Positions 9,297 to 17,325 of a stretch of DNA of 64,000 bases are shown in pieces (the first letter of the stretch is position 1; the number at the start of each line of letters is the position of its first letter). The stretch comes from Planctomycetota bacterium (GTDB lineage Bacteria; Planctomycetota; Phycisphaerae; UBA1845; UTPLA1). The notes below the pieces were generated by a model. It did not search any database, was not told the origin of the DNA, and worked only from the letters and a program-made list of their open reading frames with translations. The stretch spans positions 61,421 through 125,420 of the forward strand of contig JACRIM010000050.1 in NCBI GenBank assembly GCA_016235815.1, read 5' to 3'. A program made the position numbers and the translations under genes.

Positions 9297-9382
9297 GGTC
9301 CTAACTCCTGTTCGCGACGCCACGTCGCGCCATCCAAACTCGCCGGCCCACCGGGCTATTCGGTGCCGTCAGGCCGGTAGAC

Positions 9383-9432
9383 AAAAAAAGCCGACGGGAT
9401 CGAACACCCGGAGGCATTCGATCACGTCGGCT
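9383..9432 (-). terminator. intrinsic terminator of leader copy 1
   Basis: A long stem opens with AGCCGACGUGAUCGAA and closes with UUCGAUCCCGUCGGCU, with one internal mismatch, followed by seven U. It lies before kaiC rather than after a gene, so it would attenuate the operon. Confidence 0.75.
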
Positions 9433-9484
9433 TACTCGTTGACAGGCCTCTCGCCGATGCGATCAGCCCTTCATCTTGTCTACC
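9383..9484 (-). ncRNA. leader RNA copy 1, upstream of kaiC
   Basis: This is the only minus-strand member of the six-copy family. Reading 5' to 3' it has UCGG, GACA, GAUGAA, then GGGC and an inner hairpin closing with GCGAG, then AGGCCUGUC (GACA pairs UGUC, GGGC pairs GCCU), then GAGUAA and the terminator. It is the most divergent copy: GGU replaces GGA after UC, and the A-rich strand is GAUGAA. The T-run ends about 87 bases before the kaiC ATG, so it lies inside the 5' untranslated region. The shared parts are seen directly; attenuator function is inferred. Confidence 0.75.
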
Positions 9485-9608
9485 GATTGAGGCCGCAATC
9501 GCTACTTCGATTGCGATCCACTCCTACTATGCGATATCGGCGTCTATCTCCCTGTACCGACATCTTCCGTTTGGCACTCGGCCCGGCCAAACGATCTACC
9601 ACGTCGGC

Positions 9609-9638
9609 ATTATAGCCATCGCTCGCCTCCGCTGCCAA
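9609..9638 (-). promoter_or_regulatory. promoter of the kaiC operon
   Basis: On the minus strand TTGGCA (9638-9633) and TATAAT (9614-9609) are separated by 18 bases. The -10 has the same gcTAKAAT context as the other leader copies. The remaining gene-free sequence around it (9491-9775) shows nothing else recognisable. Confidence 0.6.
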
Positions 9639-9775
9639 TTCGATTCACAATAAATTCGGCGCCTGAGGATGGAATGGGGACCTCGTAAACGGCCTATTCG
9701 ACCCTTAAAGCACTCAATTCGACCTTTCGGGCTGCTGCGTCATGCCCCCGCAAAAGCAACCGGCGCTCCGGTCTG

Positions 9776-10153
9776 TTACATCTTCGATTCGCGAAAGTCG
9801 GGGGCGTGGACCATGGTGAAAACAACGAGTTCCTCACCGGTAACGGTGCTGATATCGTGATGCAGGCTGACCACCTTGGTGGCCGTAACATCCTCCACCA
9901 TTGCGCACATGACCGGCCGCGCAGCTTCCACCAATTGCCGGCGTACCTGCTTGAGAAGATCCCGCCCGTTCGAGCTGGGAAGGGATTTGACGAGATGCTG
10001 TTCGGCCGCGGTCAAGACGCCCTTGAGGCGGACCACGAGGAGATTGTTGACAAGAAAGGTATGGACTTCCTTGGGGCCTCGGCCCATGTATTCCTGCTCA
10101 AAACGACGCATCACGTCGCAAACCGCGGCTTCCATCTCACCTTGCGATTTCAT
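9776..10153 (-). CDS. DUF2294 protein, stand-alone paralogue
   Basis: A 125-residue DUF2294 protein very like the one ending the Kai operon: it shares GRGPKEVHTFLVNN, VVRLKGVLTAAEQHLV and LHHDISTVTGEELVVFT. It stands alone between the Kai promoter and the divergent GH1 operon. Its 5' region faces leader copy 2 on the opposite strand and carries no minus-strand leader. Role unknown; family members have been linked to membrane potential in Firmicutes, which may not transfer here. Confidence 0.83.
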   Translation of the reverse strand: MKSQGEMEAAVCDVMRRFEQEYMGRGPKEVHTFLVNNLLVVRLKGVLTAAEQHLVKSLPSSNGRDLLKQVRRQLVEAARPVMCAMVEDVTATKVVSLHHDISTVTGEELVVFTMVHAPDFRESKM

Positions 10154-10275
10154 CGAAAGAACTCGTGCATGTCGATTTCCGGAGACAGGTGGCGCAGAAA
10201 GCCGGTGCCCAGCACCGATGAAATCGAGAGAGGCGATTGAAACTGCATGTTAACCCAAGATTCGTAATTATGCCA

Positions 10276-10303
10276 TTGCCATTCCAAACGGCCGCGCTAG
10301 AAT
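10276..10303 (+). promoter_or_regulatory. promoter of leader copy 2
   Basis: TTGCCA (10276-10281) and TAGAAT (10298-10303) are 16 bases apart. The -10 is preceded by GC as in the other copies. The conserved RNA core begins about 70 bases downstream. Confidence 0.5.
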
Positions 10304-10372
10304 CCCGCAGGTGGTAAAACAGCCTGGGTTTTGCTTAACAGCTAACCGGTTGTTTCCACCGAAACTGCATCC

Positions 10373-10483
10373 AAGTCGTCGGATGATTAAATAAGGGGCA
10401 GCTCGCCGCGGCGAGAGGCTCGTTGAAGAGTAAACCGACGTGACCGAACACCCATGGGTATTCGGCCACGTCGGTTTTTTTTT
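10373..10483 (+). ncRNA. leader RNA copy 2, upstream of GH1 gene
   Basis: Contains CGUCGGAUGAUU, the A-rich strand AAAUAA, GGGC, an inner hairpin closing GCGAG, GCUC (a G-U wobble relative to copy 4), GUUGAAGAGUAA and the terminator. The core starts about 70 bases after the -10 box. The stretch between promoter and core holds its own hairpin (GGUGG pairing with CCACC). The T-run ends 61 bases before the GH1 start codon. Confidence 0.78.
10433..10483 (+). terminator. intrinsic terminator of leader copy 2
   Basis: The stem opens AACCGACGUGACCGAA and closes UUCGGCCACGUCGGUU, fully paired, followed by nine U. Compared with other copies, both arms changed together (AAC/GUU for AGC/GCU, ACC/GGC for AUC/GAU). 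Confidence 0.85.
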
Positions 10484-10544
10484 GCGCGCGGCGGAGCGAA
10501 ATCGTGAAATCCGCCGCGAGACGTAATGCCCGGAGGGTTCCGAA

Positions 10545-11939
10545 ATGAAAACGAGAAATCGCCCCGCCCTGATCGCACTCCGTCGTGGTGCGGGATTTTT
10601 CGTTTTGGTGCTTGTTTCGTCCCCGGCGTGCAGTCCGAATTCACTGAATTCGACCGGGTATGTCCTGCCACACGCGGCGAACCGGCCGGTTAACCCTCCG
10701 CCATTCTGGTGGGGCATCTCGACGTCGTCCTATCAAATTGAAGAGAGCGCGGCCGACGGCGGTCGAACGTTCGCAACCGACTGGGATCTCTTCAAGCAGA
10801 CCGCCGGAGGCGTGGCGCGGGATGATCGCGTCGCCAGTTTCAAGAACACCGAACGCGACCTGACCGCGCTCAAGAACCTCGGCGTAACGCATTATCGATT
10901 CAGCATTGAGTGGGCCCGCGTGGAGCCGAGTCCGGGCGTCTTCGACAACGACGCCATTGAACATTATGCCGCCCTGGCCCGGCGACTTCGGGAAGAAGGA
11001 ATCGAACCCGTCTTATGCTTGTGGCACTTTACCTTTCCGGACTGGTTGTGCGACTTCGATCACCTCTCCCGGCATGGCTGGCTGCACCCGCAGGCTTCGA
11101 TCGCATGGGGTGAATACGTCACCACGATGTGTGCGCGCCTCGCGCCGTATGTCCAAATCTTCGCCCCGCAAAATGAGCCTAATGCGTATGCGCTGGGAAT
11201 GCTGGTGGGACATTTCCCGCCGGGGCGGCCGTCGGGAGAGGCCCTTTACGACGAACTAAACCAGGCAGAAGTACAGGCATTCCTGCAGGCCGCATCCATC
11301 ATTCGCGCATGCCGTTCGGATGCCACGATTATCAGCGTTCAGAACATCGTCCATTGGAGAAGGGACAGTTTCGACTTAATCGGCTTTTACGAAAAGAGTC
11401 TGGAATACAACTACAGGCACCTCGACGGCATCGCCGGCGCGATTGATTACGTTGGATTCAACTACTACTCAGGCGAAATCGCATCACCGCTGTCTCTCTA
11501 CCAGATGGAAAATCGCGCCGGTCCGGGTGTGACTGACATGGGCTGGTACATCGACCCGGAAGGATTGGAGATCGAGATCGTCGAGCTTAGTCGGCGCTAT
11601 CGCCTGCCGCTCATTATTACTGAAAACGGGATCGCCGCCCGAGACGATGAGAAGCGGCAGGCCTACCTCAAATCACATCTCCGCGCGGTTCGCCGGACAT
11701 TGGACGCCGGCTATGACGTGCGCGGCTACTTCCACTGGACGCTCATGGACTGCTTCGAATGGACCAGCGGGTATGGGCCTCAATTCGGCCTTCATACCGT
11801 TGACACGCAGGCCAACGTGCTCGTGCCAAAGGCTTCGGCACAACTCTATCGGTCGCTCATTGCCGGCCGCGTCATGGATGGCAATACGAATCCCACCATG
11901 CTCGAACCCGCGACGCTCGTGGCGACTAACGCCCGCTGA
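10545..11939 (+). CDS. secreted glycoside hydrolase family 1 lipoprotein
   Basis: A 464-residue GH1 enzyme (beta-glucosidase-type, retaining). The acid/base Glu lies in APQNEPNAYA and the nucleophile in LIITENGIA; the substrate-site start FWWGISTSSYQIE and the late YFHWTLMDCFEW are also typical. Unlike most bacterial GH1 enzymes, which are cytoplasmic, it begins with a hydrophobic export signal ending SSPAC, so it is probably lipidated or secreted. GGAGG lies 8 bases before the ATG. It is the first gene after leader copy 2 and is followed by an alpha/beta-hydrolase lipoprotein. Sugar specificity cannot be told. Confidence 0.88.
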   Translation: MKTRNRPALIALRRGAGFFVLVLVSSPACSPNSLNSTGYVLPHAANRPVNPPPFWWGISTSSYQIEESAADGGRTFATDWDLFKQTAGGVARDDRVASFKNTERDLTALKNLGVTHYRFSIEWARVEPSPGVFDNDAIEHYAALARRLREEGIEPVLCLWHFTFPDWLCDFDHLSRHGWLHPQASIAWGEYVTTMCARLAPYVQIFAPQNEPNAYALGMLVGHFPPGRPSGEALYDELNQAEVQAFLQAASIIRACRSDATIISVQNIVHWRRDSFDLIGFYEKSLEYNYRHLDGIAGAIDYVGFNYYSGEIASPLSLYQMENRAGPGVTDMGWYIDPEGLEIEIVELSRRYRLPLIITENGIAARDDEKRQAYLKSHLRAVRRTLDAGYDVRGYFHWTLMDCFEWTSGYGPQFGLHTVDTQANVLVPKASAQLYRSLIAGRVMDGNTNPTMLEPATLVATNAR

Positions 11940-11978
11940 TGGAGAAGGGTCTGGTCTTCGGATGGAAGAGGTATCGAT

Positions 11979-12710
11979 ATGAAACAGATAAGAATCATGC
12001 TGCTCGCTGTTGTCATTCTCACAACAGGATGCGAACTCTGGCGCCCGCCCGCGACAACACCCGATGAACTGAGCAAGGGACTCGTGGTCATGTACCCCGG
12101 CGCGCTGAATTCCACGACCGAGATGGCCGGCGTCTATGACGGATTGCGGGAAGCGGGGGTCGATCATGCGATTGAGGTCGTTCCGTGGGAAGGACCGGGG
12201 GCCAATTTTCTGATGCCGACGACATTCCTCGCATCGCAACGACCCTGGGCCAAGGCCGAGGCGAATCGGATCATTCAGTATTCCGCCGACCATCCCGGCA
12301 GCCCCGTGACCCTGCTCGGTTTCTCAGGCGGCGCCATGATGTGCATTCTCGTCGCGGAAGAAATGCCCGAAGACAAATCGGTGGACTGGATCATCATGCT
12401 GGGGCCCGGCGTATCGCCGGCGTACGACTTGGACCCAATGCTGAGCCGCACCTCTCGGGGCGCGGTCGTCTATTGGTCGCCGATCGATTTGCTTTCCAGT
12501 CAGATTACGGTCGCGCTGGGGACACTGGACGGCGTGTTCGGCCCTTCCGCCGCCACCTACGGCTTCACCTCCAAGAACACAAAATTAATACAAATCGAAT
12601 GGTCGTCGGCCAATTCGCAGTATGGCAATGATGGGGGTCACACCAGTTATATCAGTTCCGCGTCGTGGATACGCGATTTCGTGGCACCCGAGATCATGAA
12701 CATCAGATAA
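11979..12710 (+). CDS. alpha/beta-hydrolase-like lipoprotein
   Basis: A 243-residue lipoprotein: signal segment MLLAVVILTTGC with a lipobox-like end, then an alpha/beta-hydrolase-like body. The nucleophile elbow LLGFSGGAMM (G-x-S-x-G), an early VVMYPGAL strand and a late DGGHTSYISS that could supply the catalytic His are visible. Substrate unknown. It follows the GH1 gene by 39 bases with GGAAGAGG upstream of the ATG, so both are probably transcribed from leader copy 2. Confidence 0.65.
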   Translation: MKQIRIMLLAVVILTTGCELWRPPATTPDELSKGLVVMYPGALNSTTEMAGVYDGLREAGVDHAIEVVPWEGPGANFLMPTTFLASQRPWAKAEANRIIQYSADHPGSPVTLLGFSGGAMMCILVAEEMPEDKSVDWIIMLGPGVSPAYDLDPMLSRTSRGAVVYWSPIDLLSSQITVALGTLDGVFGPSAATYGFTSKNTKLIQIEWSSANSQYGNDGGHTSYISSASWIRDFVAPEIMNIR

Positions 12711-12754
12711 AAGAGTGCCCTTGTCTTTGATGTGACGTACACCCAAATGAGACA

Positions 12755-12783
12755 TGGACCAATTCGACGATTCTTGCTAGAAT
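12755..12783 (+). promoter_or_regulatory. promoter of leader copy 3
   Basis: TAGAAT (12778-12783) in tgcTAGAAT context, with a weak -35 TGGACC 17 bases upstream. The -10 motif matches the family; the -35 is uncertain. Confidence 0.42.
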
Positions 12784-12846
12784 TCGCCGGCACGCGCGAG
12801 CTGATGAAGAGGATCAGAAGACTGCACGTACGACATTTTGTTTCAC

Positions 12847-12956
12847 GGTCGTCGGACGACTAAATAAAGGGCAACCCGCCTCGGCGGGGGGCTGGTTAGA
12901 GAGTAAGCCGACGTGATCGAAGGCCTTTGGGCGTTTGATCACGTCGGCTTTTTTTT
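12847..12956 (+). ncRNA. leader RNA copy 3, upstream of DUF1571 gene
   Basis: Contains CGUCGGACGACUAAAUAAAGGG, an inner hairpin CCCGC/GCGGG (a compensated change from CUCGC/GCGAG), then GGCUGGUUAGAGAGUAA and the terminator. The outer pairing can be GACUA with UGGUU. The T-run ends 47 bases before the ATG of the next gene. Confidence 0.78.
12906..12956 (+). terminator. intrinsic terminator of leader copy 3
   Basis: The stem opens AGCCGACGUGAUCGAA and closes with UUUGAUCACGUCGGCU (one G-U pair), followed by eight U. Confidence 0.85.
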
Positions 12957-13002
12957 GCATTTTCCACCCGGCGCAGCGGCTGGGCGTGAAGAGGAGACCG
13001 TC

Positions 13003-13908
13003 ATGTTGAGATCGACCTACTTGAACCTTACCAGGTGGATATCCCGGCGCAGGCCGAGAATCACCATGAGCCTCCTGCTGATCACCATGCTCTGCGCGCA
13101 ATACAAATTAAATGCAGGCCCCGACGCGCCGGTGGTCCTGAACGAACCGGTCGTGACGGTCACCAAGGCGGACTCGGGAGATCCGTTCGAGGCGCTCATC
13201 CGGCGTGATCCGCTGGCCGCATTACGAATGGCGCGGGCCGAACATCTTCAGGGCGTTACCGACTATGTATGCGTGATGGTGAAGCAGGAACTTCTGCCCG
13301 ATGGCATGAGCAAAGAGCAGGAGATCAAGGTCAAATTCAGGCATGAACCTTACAGCGTCTATATGGAGTGGCAGCGAAACCAGGATCAGGCGGCGCGCGT
13401 CATCTACGTCAAAGGGCGCTGGACGGATTCGACCGCCGAAGACCCCAACGATCGCGAGTTGGCGGTCGCCCAACCCGGAATCATCGCACGCATTTTCGTA
13501 AAAAGCGTCAAGAAACCCATCCATGGGGCCTTGGCGAAAAAGGCATCGCGCCGATGCATCGACGACTTTGGATTTCAGAAGACGTTCGACCGGCTCATCT
13601 CGGTTTCCGAGCTGGCCCAACGCAACGGCGATCTGACACTCGCGTTTCACGGAGAGACTCAATTCGACGACCGCCCGGCGTGGGTTCTTCGGCGAAGACT
13701 GCCGTACGACGGAGAAGGCGGCACCTATCCCGATCGCGTCGCGGAAATACTGATTGACAAAGAATACCGCGTACCGGTCGCCATTTATTGCTTCTCGGAA
13801 ATCGACCGACACCCCCGCAACCTCATTGCCAAGTACGAATATCGAAGCATCCGCATGCAGGTCGGCCTGACTGAGAAGGACTTCGAGCCGCGAACCTATG
13901 GCATGTAA
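13003..13908 (+). CDS. exported DUF1571 protein
   Basis: A 301-residue protein with an N-terminal basic region and one hydrophobic segment (about 22-36), consistent with an export signal. The body matches DUF1571, a family common in Planctomycetota: LQGVTDYVCVMVKQELL, VKFRHEPYSVYMEW and VIYVKGRW near the middle, with a late VAEILIDKEYRVPVAI. GAGGAG lies 6 bases before the ATG at 13003; open frame upstream of this overlaps the leader terminator and is not coding. Function unknown. It is followed by, and nearly overlaps, another lipoprotein gene. Confidence 0.75.
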   Translation: MLRSTYLNLTRWISRRRPRITMSLLLITMLCAQYKLNAGPDAPVVLNEPVVTVTKADSGDPFEALIRRDPLAALRMARAEHLQGVTDYVCVMVKQELLPDGMSKEQEIKVKFRHEPYSVYMEWQRNQDQAARVIYVKGRWTDSTAEDPNDRELAVAQPGIIARIFVKSVKKPIHGALAKKASRRCIDDFGFQKTFDRLISVSELAQRNGDLTLAFHGETQFDDRPAWVLRRRLPYDGEGGTYPDRVAEILIDKEYRVPVAIYCFSEIDRHPRNLIAKYEYRSIRMQVGLTEKDFEPRTYGM

Positions 13909-13936
13909 TCTTCAACTCAATTACGCAAGTCATCAA

Positions 13937-14872
13937 ATGAAACATCTGTTGCTAACCGCCATTGCCCTGGTCCTCCTGTCGTTTCACACGGGCTGCGCCG
14001 TTCCACAGCCGCGCGGATTGGGCAAATACGCTCACATTCAGGAGCCGGGCACCAAGGCCTGGTATCACCTCTATTTGCCGGTCGACTATGTACGAAACAA
14101 CGGTCGAAGTTCCGTCTCACCAAGAGTGAAGTGGCCGCTGGTCATGACGTTTCACGGCATGAAGCCCTATGACAACGCTCGACCTCAGGAACGCGAGTGG
14201 GAAGCACAGGCCGACATCTACGGCTACATCGTCTGCGCGCCGGAACTTCACACCTGCGACTCGTTCATGGAATTCCCCCTGACGAAGGAGCATTCGTATG
14301 TGCTGGATGACAAGCGCAATGTGCTCGCCATCATGGATCACGTTTTCGCCACGACCGCGGCAGACCCGGAAAAGGTGCTATCGACCAGTTGGTCCTCCGG
14401 CGGCTACATGGCGCACTATTTGGTGAATCGCTTTCCCGGGCGGTTTTCCTGCATCGCGACCCGACTGTCCAACTTCTCCGCGAAACTCATGACGGAAGGC
14501 AACGTGCCGCTGTATCGGGACAGCATTCCCGTGGCCGTCTTTATCGGCGATGGCGACTTCGCGGCGTGCAAGCGTGAATCGCAGGAGGCCGTGGCGTGGT
14601 ATCAGGCTCGTCGTTTCCGCGTGGTGCACGCCATGATGATCGACAACCTCGGCCATCGTCGCATTCCACAGACCGCTGCCGCTTTCTTCGCGGATCAGAT
14701 CGGCATCCAACCGCTGCACCCCATCGAGGCCGCTCGTTCCGTGGCCACCCTCTTGATGACGGAATACAACCCACCGAAGGAGCTAATCGCCAGATTCTCG
14801 CCGCAGGCACAAATGGCGGAGCAATCCTCTCGCTTGCAATCACGGCATGCACAAAGCCTGTCCAGTCAATAG
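13937..14872 (+). CDS. esterase/alpha-beta-hydrolase lipoprotein
   Basis: A 311-residue lipoprotein (hydrophobic signal ending FHTGC) with an alpha/beta-hydrolase domain of the LpqC/PHB-depolymerase type: strand PLVMTFHGMKPYDN (oxyanion region), nucleophile elbow STSWSSGGYMAHYL, an acid-loop candidate VFIGDGDFAACK and the His candidate NLGHRRIP. The start at 13937 is chosen because it gives the signal peptide; an ATG at 13898 overlaps the DUF1571 gene by 11 bases. It probably shares the leader copy 3 transcript. Substrate unknown. Confidence 0.68.
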   Translation: MKHLLLTAIALVLLSFHTGCAVPQPRGLGKYAHIQEPGTKAWYHLYLPVDYVRNNGRSSVSPRVKWPLVMTFHGMKPYDNARPQEREWEAQADIYGYIVCAPELHTCDSFMEFPLTKEHSYVLDDKRNVLAIMDHVFATTAADPEKVLSTSWSSGGYMAHYLVNRFPGRFSCIATRLSNFSAKLMTEGNVPLYRDSIPVAVFIGDGDFAACKRESQEAVAWYQARRFRVVHAMMIDNLGHRRIPQTAAAFFADQIGIQPLHPIEAARSVATLLMTEYNPPKELIARFSPQAQMAEQSSRLQSRHAQSLSSQ

Positions 14873-14874
14873 GC

Positions 14875-14925
14875 CGGACAAATATCAATATGTCGATATT
14901 TGTTGTCCGTTTATTGGCTTTTTTT
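14875..14925 (+). terminator. hairpin downstream of the esterase lipoprotein
   Basis: CGGACAAATATC pairs with GATATTTG...TCCG across an 8-base loop, with a three-base bulge. A run of seven T follows after a 9-base gap, so termination is likely but not ideal. It starts 3 bases after the stop codon. Confidence 0.5.
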
Positions 14926-15069
14926 AAGGCCGCCGGGACGGGCATCCGCCTAAACTGGCGCCCACCAGCGTGTTTACTGAAATTGAAGTCGTTACTGAGG
15001 ATGCGTCCTCCGCGATTTCAGGCACATCCTTTCCATCTAAAATAAAGTTAATAAAGCGCAGGAAGTGCC

Positions 15070-15097
15070 TTGTATTCTACACCTGTCATGCTATAAT
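15070..15097 (+). promoter_or_regulatory. promoter of leader copy 4
   Basis: TTGTAT (15070-15075) and TATAAT (15092-15097) are 16 bases apart; the -10 sits in tgcTATAATa context. This is one of the best promoter matches in the family; the RNA core starts about 64 bases downstream. Confidence 0.6.
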
Positions 15098-15160
15098 ACT
15101 GCCAGATGCGCGGCCCTCGTACTCAATCTGATCTGAGGCCCGTCGCAAGAGTTTAATTTC

Positions 15161-15272
15161 AGTTCGTCGGATGACTAAATAAAGGGCAACTCGCAACTGC
15201 GAGAGGCCCGTCTACGAGTAAGCCGATGTGATCGAACACCGTTGGGTGGTCGACCACATCGGCTTTTTTTTT
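15161..15272 (+). ncRNA. leader RNA copy 4, upstream of DUF2294-csrA module
   Basis: A reference copy for the family: AGUUCGUCGGAUGACUAAAUAAA, GGGC at 15184-15187 pairing with GCCC at 15206-15209, inner hairpin CUCGC/GCGAG, GAC/GUC outer pairing, then GAGUAA and the terminator. GUC-GGAU-GAC can form a three-pair hairpin exposing GGA, the core of CsrA sites. The T-run ends 26 bases before the start of the DUF2294-like gene, whose partner is a CsrA homologue. Confidence 0.8.
15221..15272 (+). terminator. intrinsic terminator of leader copy 4
   Basis: The stem opens AGCCGAUGUG and closes CACAUCGGCU, with an inner UCGA repeat pairing, followed by nine U. GAU/AUC replaces GAC/GUC of other copies, a compensated change. 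Confidence 0.87.
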
Positions 15273-15297
15273 GCCTTCGCAATCAGAAACGGTGGTC

Positions 15298-15759
15298 ATG
15301 AAAACCGAAAAAATTAACGCAATGGACCATCCTGAATCCGCCATGGCGCGGAAAATTGGTGAAGCAGTGAATGCCTTCGAGCAGCGAACGGGAAGCCATC
15401 AGCACAAGACGATTTCAGTGATTCTGAGCGGCCAGACAATGGTCATAACGCTGCATGGAGCATTATCCCCCATCGAGCACACACTGGCTCAAAGCCCCAT
15501 CGGGGCCGATCAACTGCAGAAATTTCACCGCCGTCTGTTCGCCGGCGGCAGTGACTCGCTTCGTGAAGAAATCAGGGAAATCACCGGGGTGAAAGTCTGC
15601 GAAGCGATCACCGATGTCGAGCCATCCACCGGTACGGTGTCCATGGTCTCGACAAGCGGCGCGGTCGTGCATGTCGTTCTACTCGATGGCGATGTGCCGG
15701 CGGGTACCTGGAGCGGCAACGGCCCATGCAATGAGTCCCCCATCGTGGAGAATTTATAA
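15298..15759 (+). CDS. divergent DUF2294-like protein paired with CsrA homologue
   Basis: A 153-residue protein related to the DUF2294 genes nearby: a helix ending NAFEQ, a TISVILSGQTMVITLHGALSP block matching VVRLKGVLTAAE, and EEIREITGVKV. The C-terminal third is different and ends in a segment GDVPAGTWSGNG that is nearly repeated in the paralogue at 19906. Its stop overlaps the csrA-like ATG by one base (TAATG), so the two are translationally coupled. The start at 15298 is chosen because upstream frame overlaps the terminator. Function unknown; the fixed pairing with a CsrA homologue suggests a partner or sensor role. Confidence 0.65.
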   Translation: MKTEKINAMDHPESAMARKIGEAVNAFEQRTGSHQHKTISVILSGQTMVITLHGALSPIEHTLAQSPIGADQLQKFHRRLFAGGSDSLREEIREITGVKVCEAITDVEPSTGTVSMVSTSGAVVHVVLLDGDVPAGTWSGNGPCNESPIVENL

Positions 15760-15986
15760 TGTTTATTGTGTCAAGAAAAAGTGAAGAATCGATCATTGTG
15801 GACGGTTTCAACAATCCGCAGCGCGAACTCAAAGTCACCGTGCTGGAAATCAAGGGCGGCCGCGTCAAATTGGCCTTTGAGGTCAATGCCGGCGCTCCCA
15901 TCCATCACGCTCGCGCGTGGACACAGCTCATCAATGAAACCAACCCTGTTCATGCGCCTGGGACGCCCAGTGGATTCGATGCCTGA
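15759..15986 (+). CDS. csrA: CsrA-like protein A (atypical)
   Basis: A 75-residue CsrA/RsmA homologue. The beta-strand pattern MFIVSRKSEESIIV, then LKVTVLEIKGGRVKLAFEV is typical, and R6 is kept. Differences: an insertion of about six residues (16-22) in the beta1-beta2 region, loss of the usual AP in the EAP segment, and H50 where CsrA has the RNA-binding Arg44. The RNA-binding face may therefore be weakened. It is coupled to the preceding DUF2294-like gene and lies downstream of leader copy 4. CsrA normally binds GGA motifs in mRNA leaders to control translation. Confidence 0.78.
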   Translation: MFIVSRKSEESIIVDGFNNPQRELKVTVLEIKGGRVKLAFEVNAGAPIHHARAWTQLINETNPVHAPGTPSGFDA

Positions 15987-16146
15987 GCGCGAACGGAATG
16001 ATGAATCCGAAACGAAGGATCCGGTCCGATCGGCCGAATACACGCTCTCCGATCGCAACCGGCCGCCAAGAGCGTGGGCAGGAGGTGGTGATGCAGTGAG
16101 ACGGCATCATGAGATCGTCCATATGTGTTAGTTGAAATGTAGGACA

Positions 16147-16161
16147 GTTCCAAACTGGAAC
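16147..16161. repeat. short inverted repeat upstream of lipoprotein gene
   Basis: GTTCCA and TGGAAC are separated by AAC, 56 bases before the lipoprotein ATG at 16217. It could be an operator or a small hairpin; nothing else in 15987-16216 is recognisable. Confidence 0.3.
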
Positions 16162-16216
16162 AAAACTTTGGGCAGCGGCGAAGGCCGTACTGCCTCAGAA
16201 CGAAGGAAAGTACAAC

Positions 16217-17011
16217 ATGTTAGCGAATAGTTTGAAAATCATTGGCGCCGTGCTGTTTAGCGGCGCTCTCGTGGCACAGGCCGGTTGCGCCTGTGGGACC
16301 GCCAAAGGCTCTTGCGTGACGGCCAAGGCGCCGTGTGAGAAGGCCCGCGGCAATTGTGACCGAGCTCACGACGAAGTCGCGGCCGCATTGCCGCCGAATG
16401 CCAAGCCCGGCGAGTGCTATGCCAAGGTGTTTATCCCGGCGCAATACAAGAACACGACCGAGCGAGTCCTTGTGCGTGACGCGTCCGAGACCATCGAGAT
16501 CATTTCCGCAAAATATGATTGGGTCGAGGAACGAGTGGTCGTGAAGGATGCTTCCACCCAGCTCGAAGCCGTTCCCGCGGAATACGCCTCACGAGAGCGC
16601 GTGCTGAATGTGGACTCCGGCCACACCGACTGGGAGATCAACAAAAACGAACTCTGTGTCAGCCCCAAAGGGCAGCCGGCGCGAGACGTCTTCTGTCTCG
16701 TCGATCACCGGGCGTCACAGCGAACCATTCAGACGCAGGTTCAGGTGAAGCCCGCCCGCGTGACTGAAGTTTGCATACCGGCGCAGTATGAAACGATCCG
16801 CAAGCAGAAATTGGTCAGTGCGGCCACGACGCGGAAAGTTTGCATTCCAGCCGAATACGAAGATGTCCAGAAGTCCGTGAAGGTCTGTGACGCTCGTATG
16901 GCCTGGCAGCGCGTTATCTGTGAAACGACGAATAATGAACCCGTCGCAACGTCGGCCAATCGACCCGCTTCAATCGTAACGGTTGATGCCAAGTCGTCGT
17001 CGCGTCGATAG
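16217..17011 (+). CDS. Cys-rich lipoprotein with IPAQY repeats
   Basis: A 264-residue protein with an export signal (LFSGALVAQAGC lipobox-like) and a Cys-rich N-terminal region. The body holds repeated units of the form IPA(Q/E)Y followed by 10-12 residues and V...DA: FIPAQYKNTTERVLVRDA, VPAEYASRERVLNV, CIPAQYETIRKQKLVSAA and CIPAEYEDVQKSVKVCDA. Similar units precede OmpA domains in other Gram-negative proteins, but no OmpA domain is present. GGAAAG precedes the ATG. Probably an envelope protein; function unknown. Confidence 0.6.
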   Translation: MLANSLKIIGAVLFSGALVAQAGCACGTAKGSCVTAKAPCEKARGNCDRAHDEVAAALPPNAKPGECYAKVFIPAQYKNTTERVLVRDASETIEIISAKYDWVEERVVVKDASTQLEAVPAEYASRERVLNVDSGHTDWEINKNELCVSPKGQPARDVFCLVDHRASQRTIQTQVQVKPARVTEVCIPAQYETIRKQKLVSAATTRKVCIPAEYEDVQKSVKVCDARMAWQRVICETTNNEPVATSANRPASIVTVDAKSSSRR

Positions 17012-17325
17012 TCGTGACCATCGAATGGGTGACGGGGTCCGGTTTTTCCGTCGGATCCCACCCCCTGCCGAAGTTGTTCGAACCGCTCGGCCTATCCAAT
17101 TGTGACGGGGGCGACAAGGCCTCCGCATGAGGATCGCCGGGTGCGTTTCCGAAAGATCCAGACATGGCTGCGCCGCCGGAATGCCCGGCGGCGAAGCCGT
17201 GTTTTTCGCAGGAATGACCGGCCCCCTTCCGACGCTGCATATGTGCGGGCCAAAACGACACCTTTGTTCCTCCCGCAATGCCGGGTTCAACTAAAAGGGA
17301 CAAACTACCTACCCGAGGACTCAAT
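17012..17325. other. gene-free stretch with one strong hairpin
   Basis: No credible gene is seen in these 314 bases. The only clear structure is the hairpin listed separately at 17166-17206. A GAGGAC motif serves the next gene. Confidence 0.5.
17166..17206 (+). terminator. terminator-like hairpin between two lipoprotein genes
   Basis: CGCCGCCGG and CCGGCGGCG form a perfect nine-pair stem with loop AATGC, extended by GGCT/AGCC across one mismatch, and followed after three bases by five T. It lies 155 bases after the preceding stop codon. Confidence 0.6.

Noticed and set aside
15170..15183. Mini reading frame AUG-ACU-AAA-UAA in the leader RNA core
   Set aside because: Present as AUG..UAA only in copies 2, 4 and 5; copies 1, 3 and 6 lack the AUG or shift the stop, and no ribosome site precedes it. 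The A-rich strand is more likely structural.
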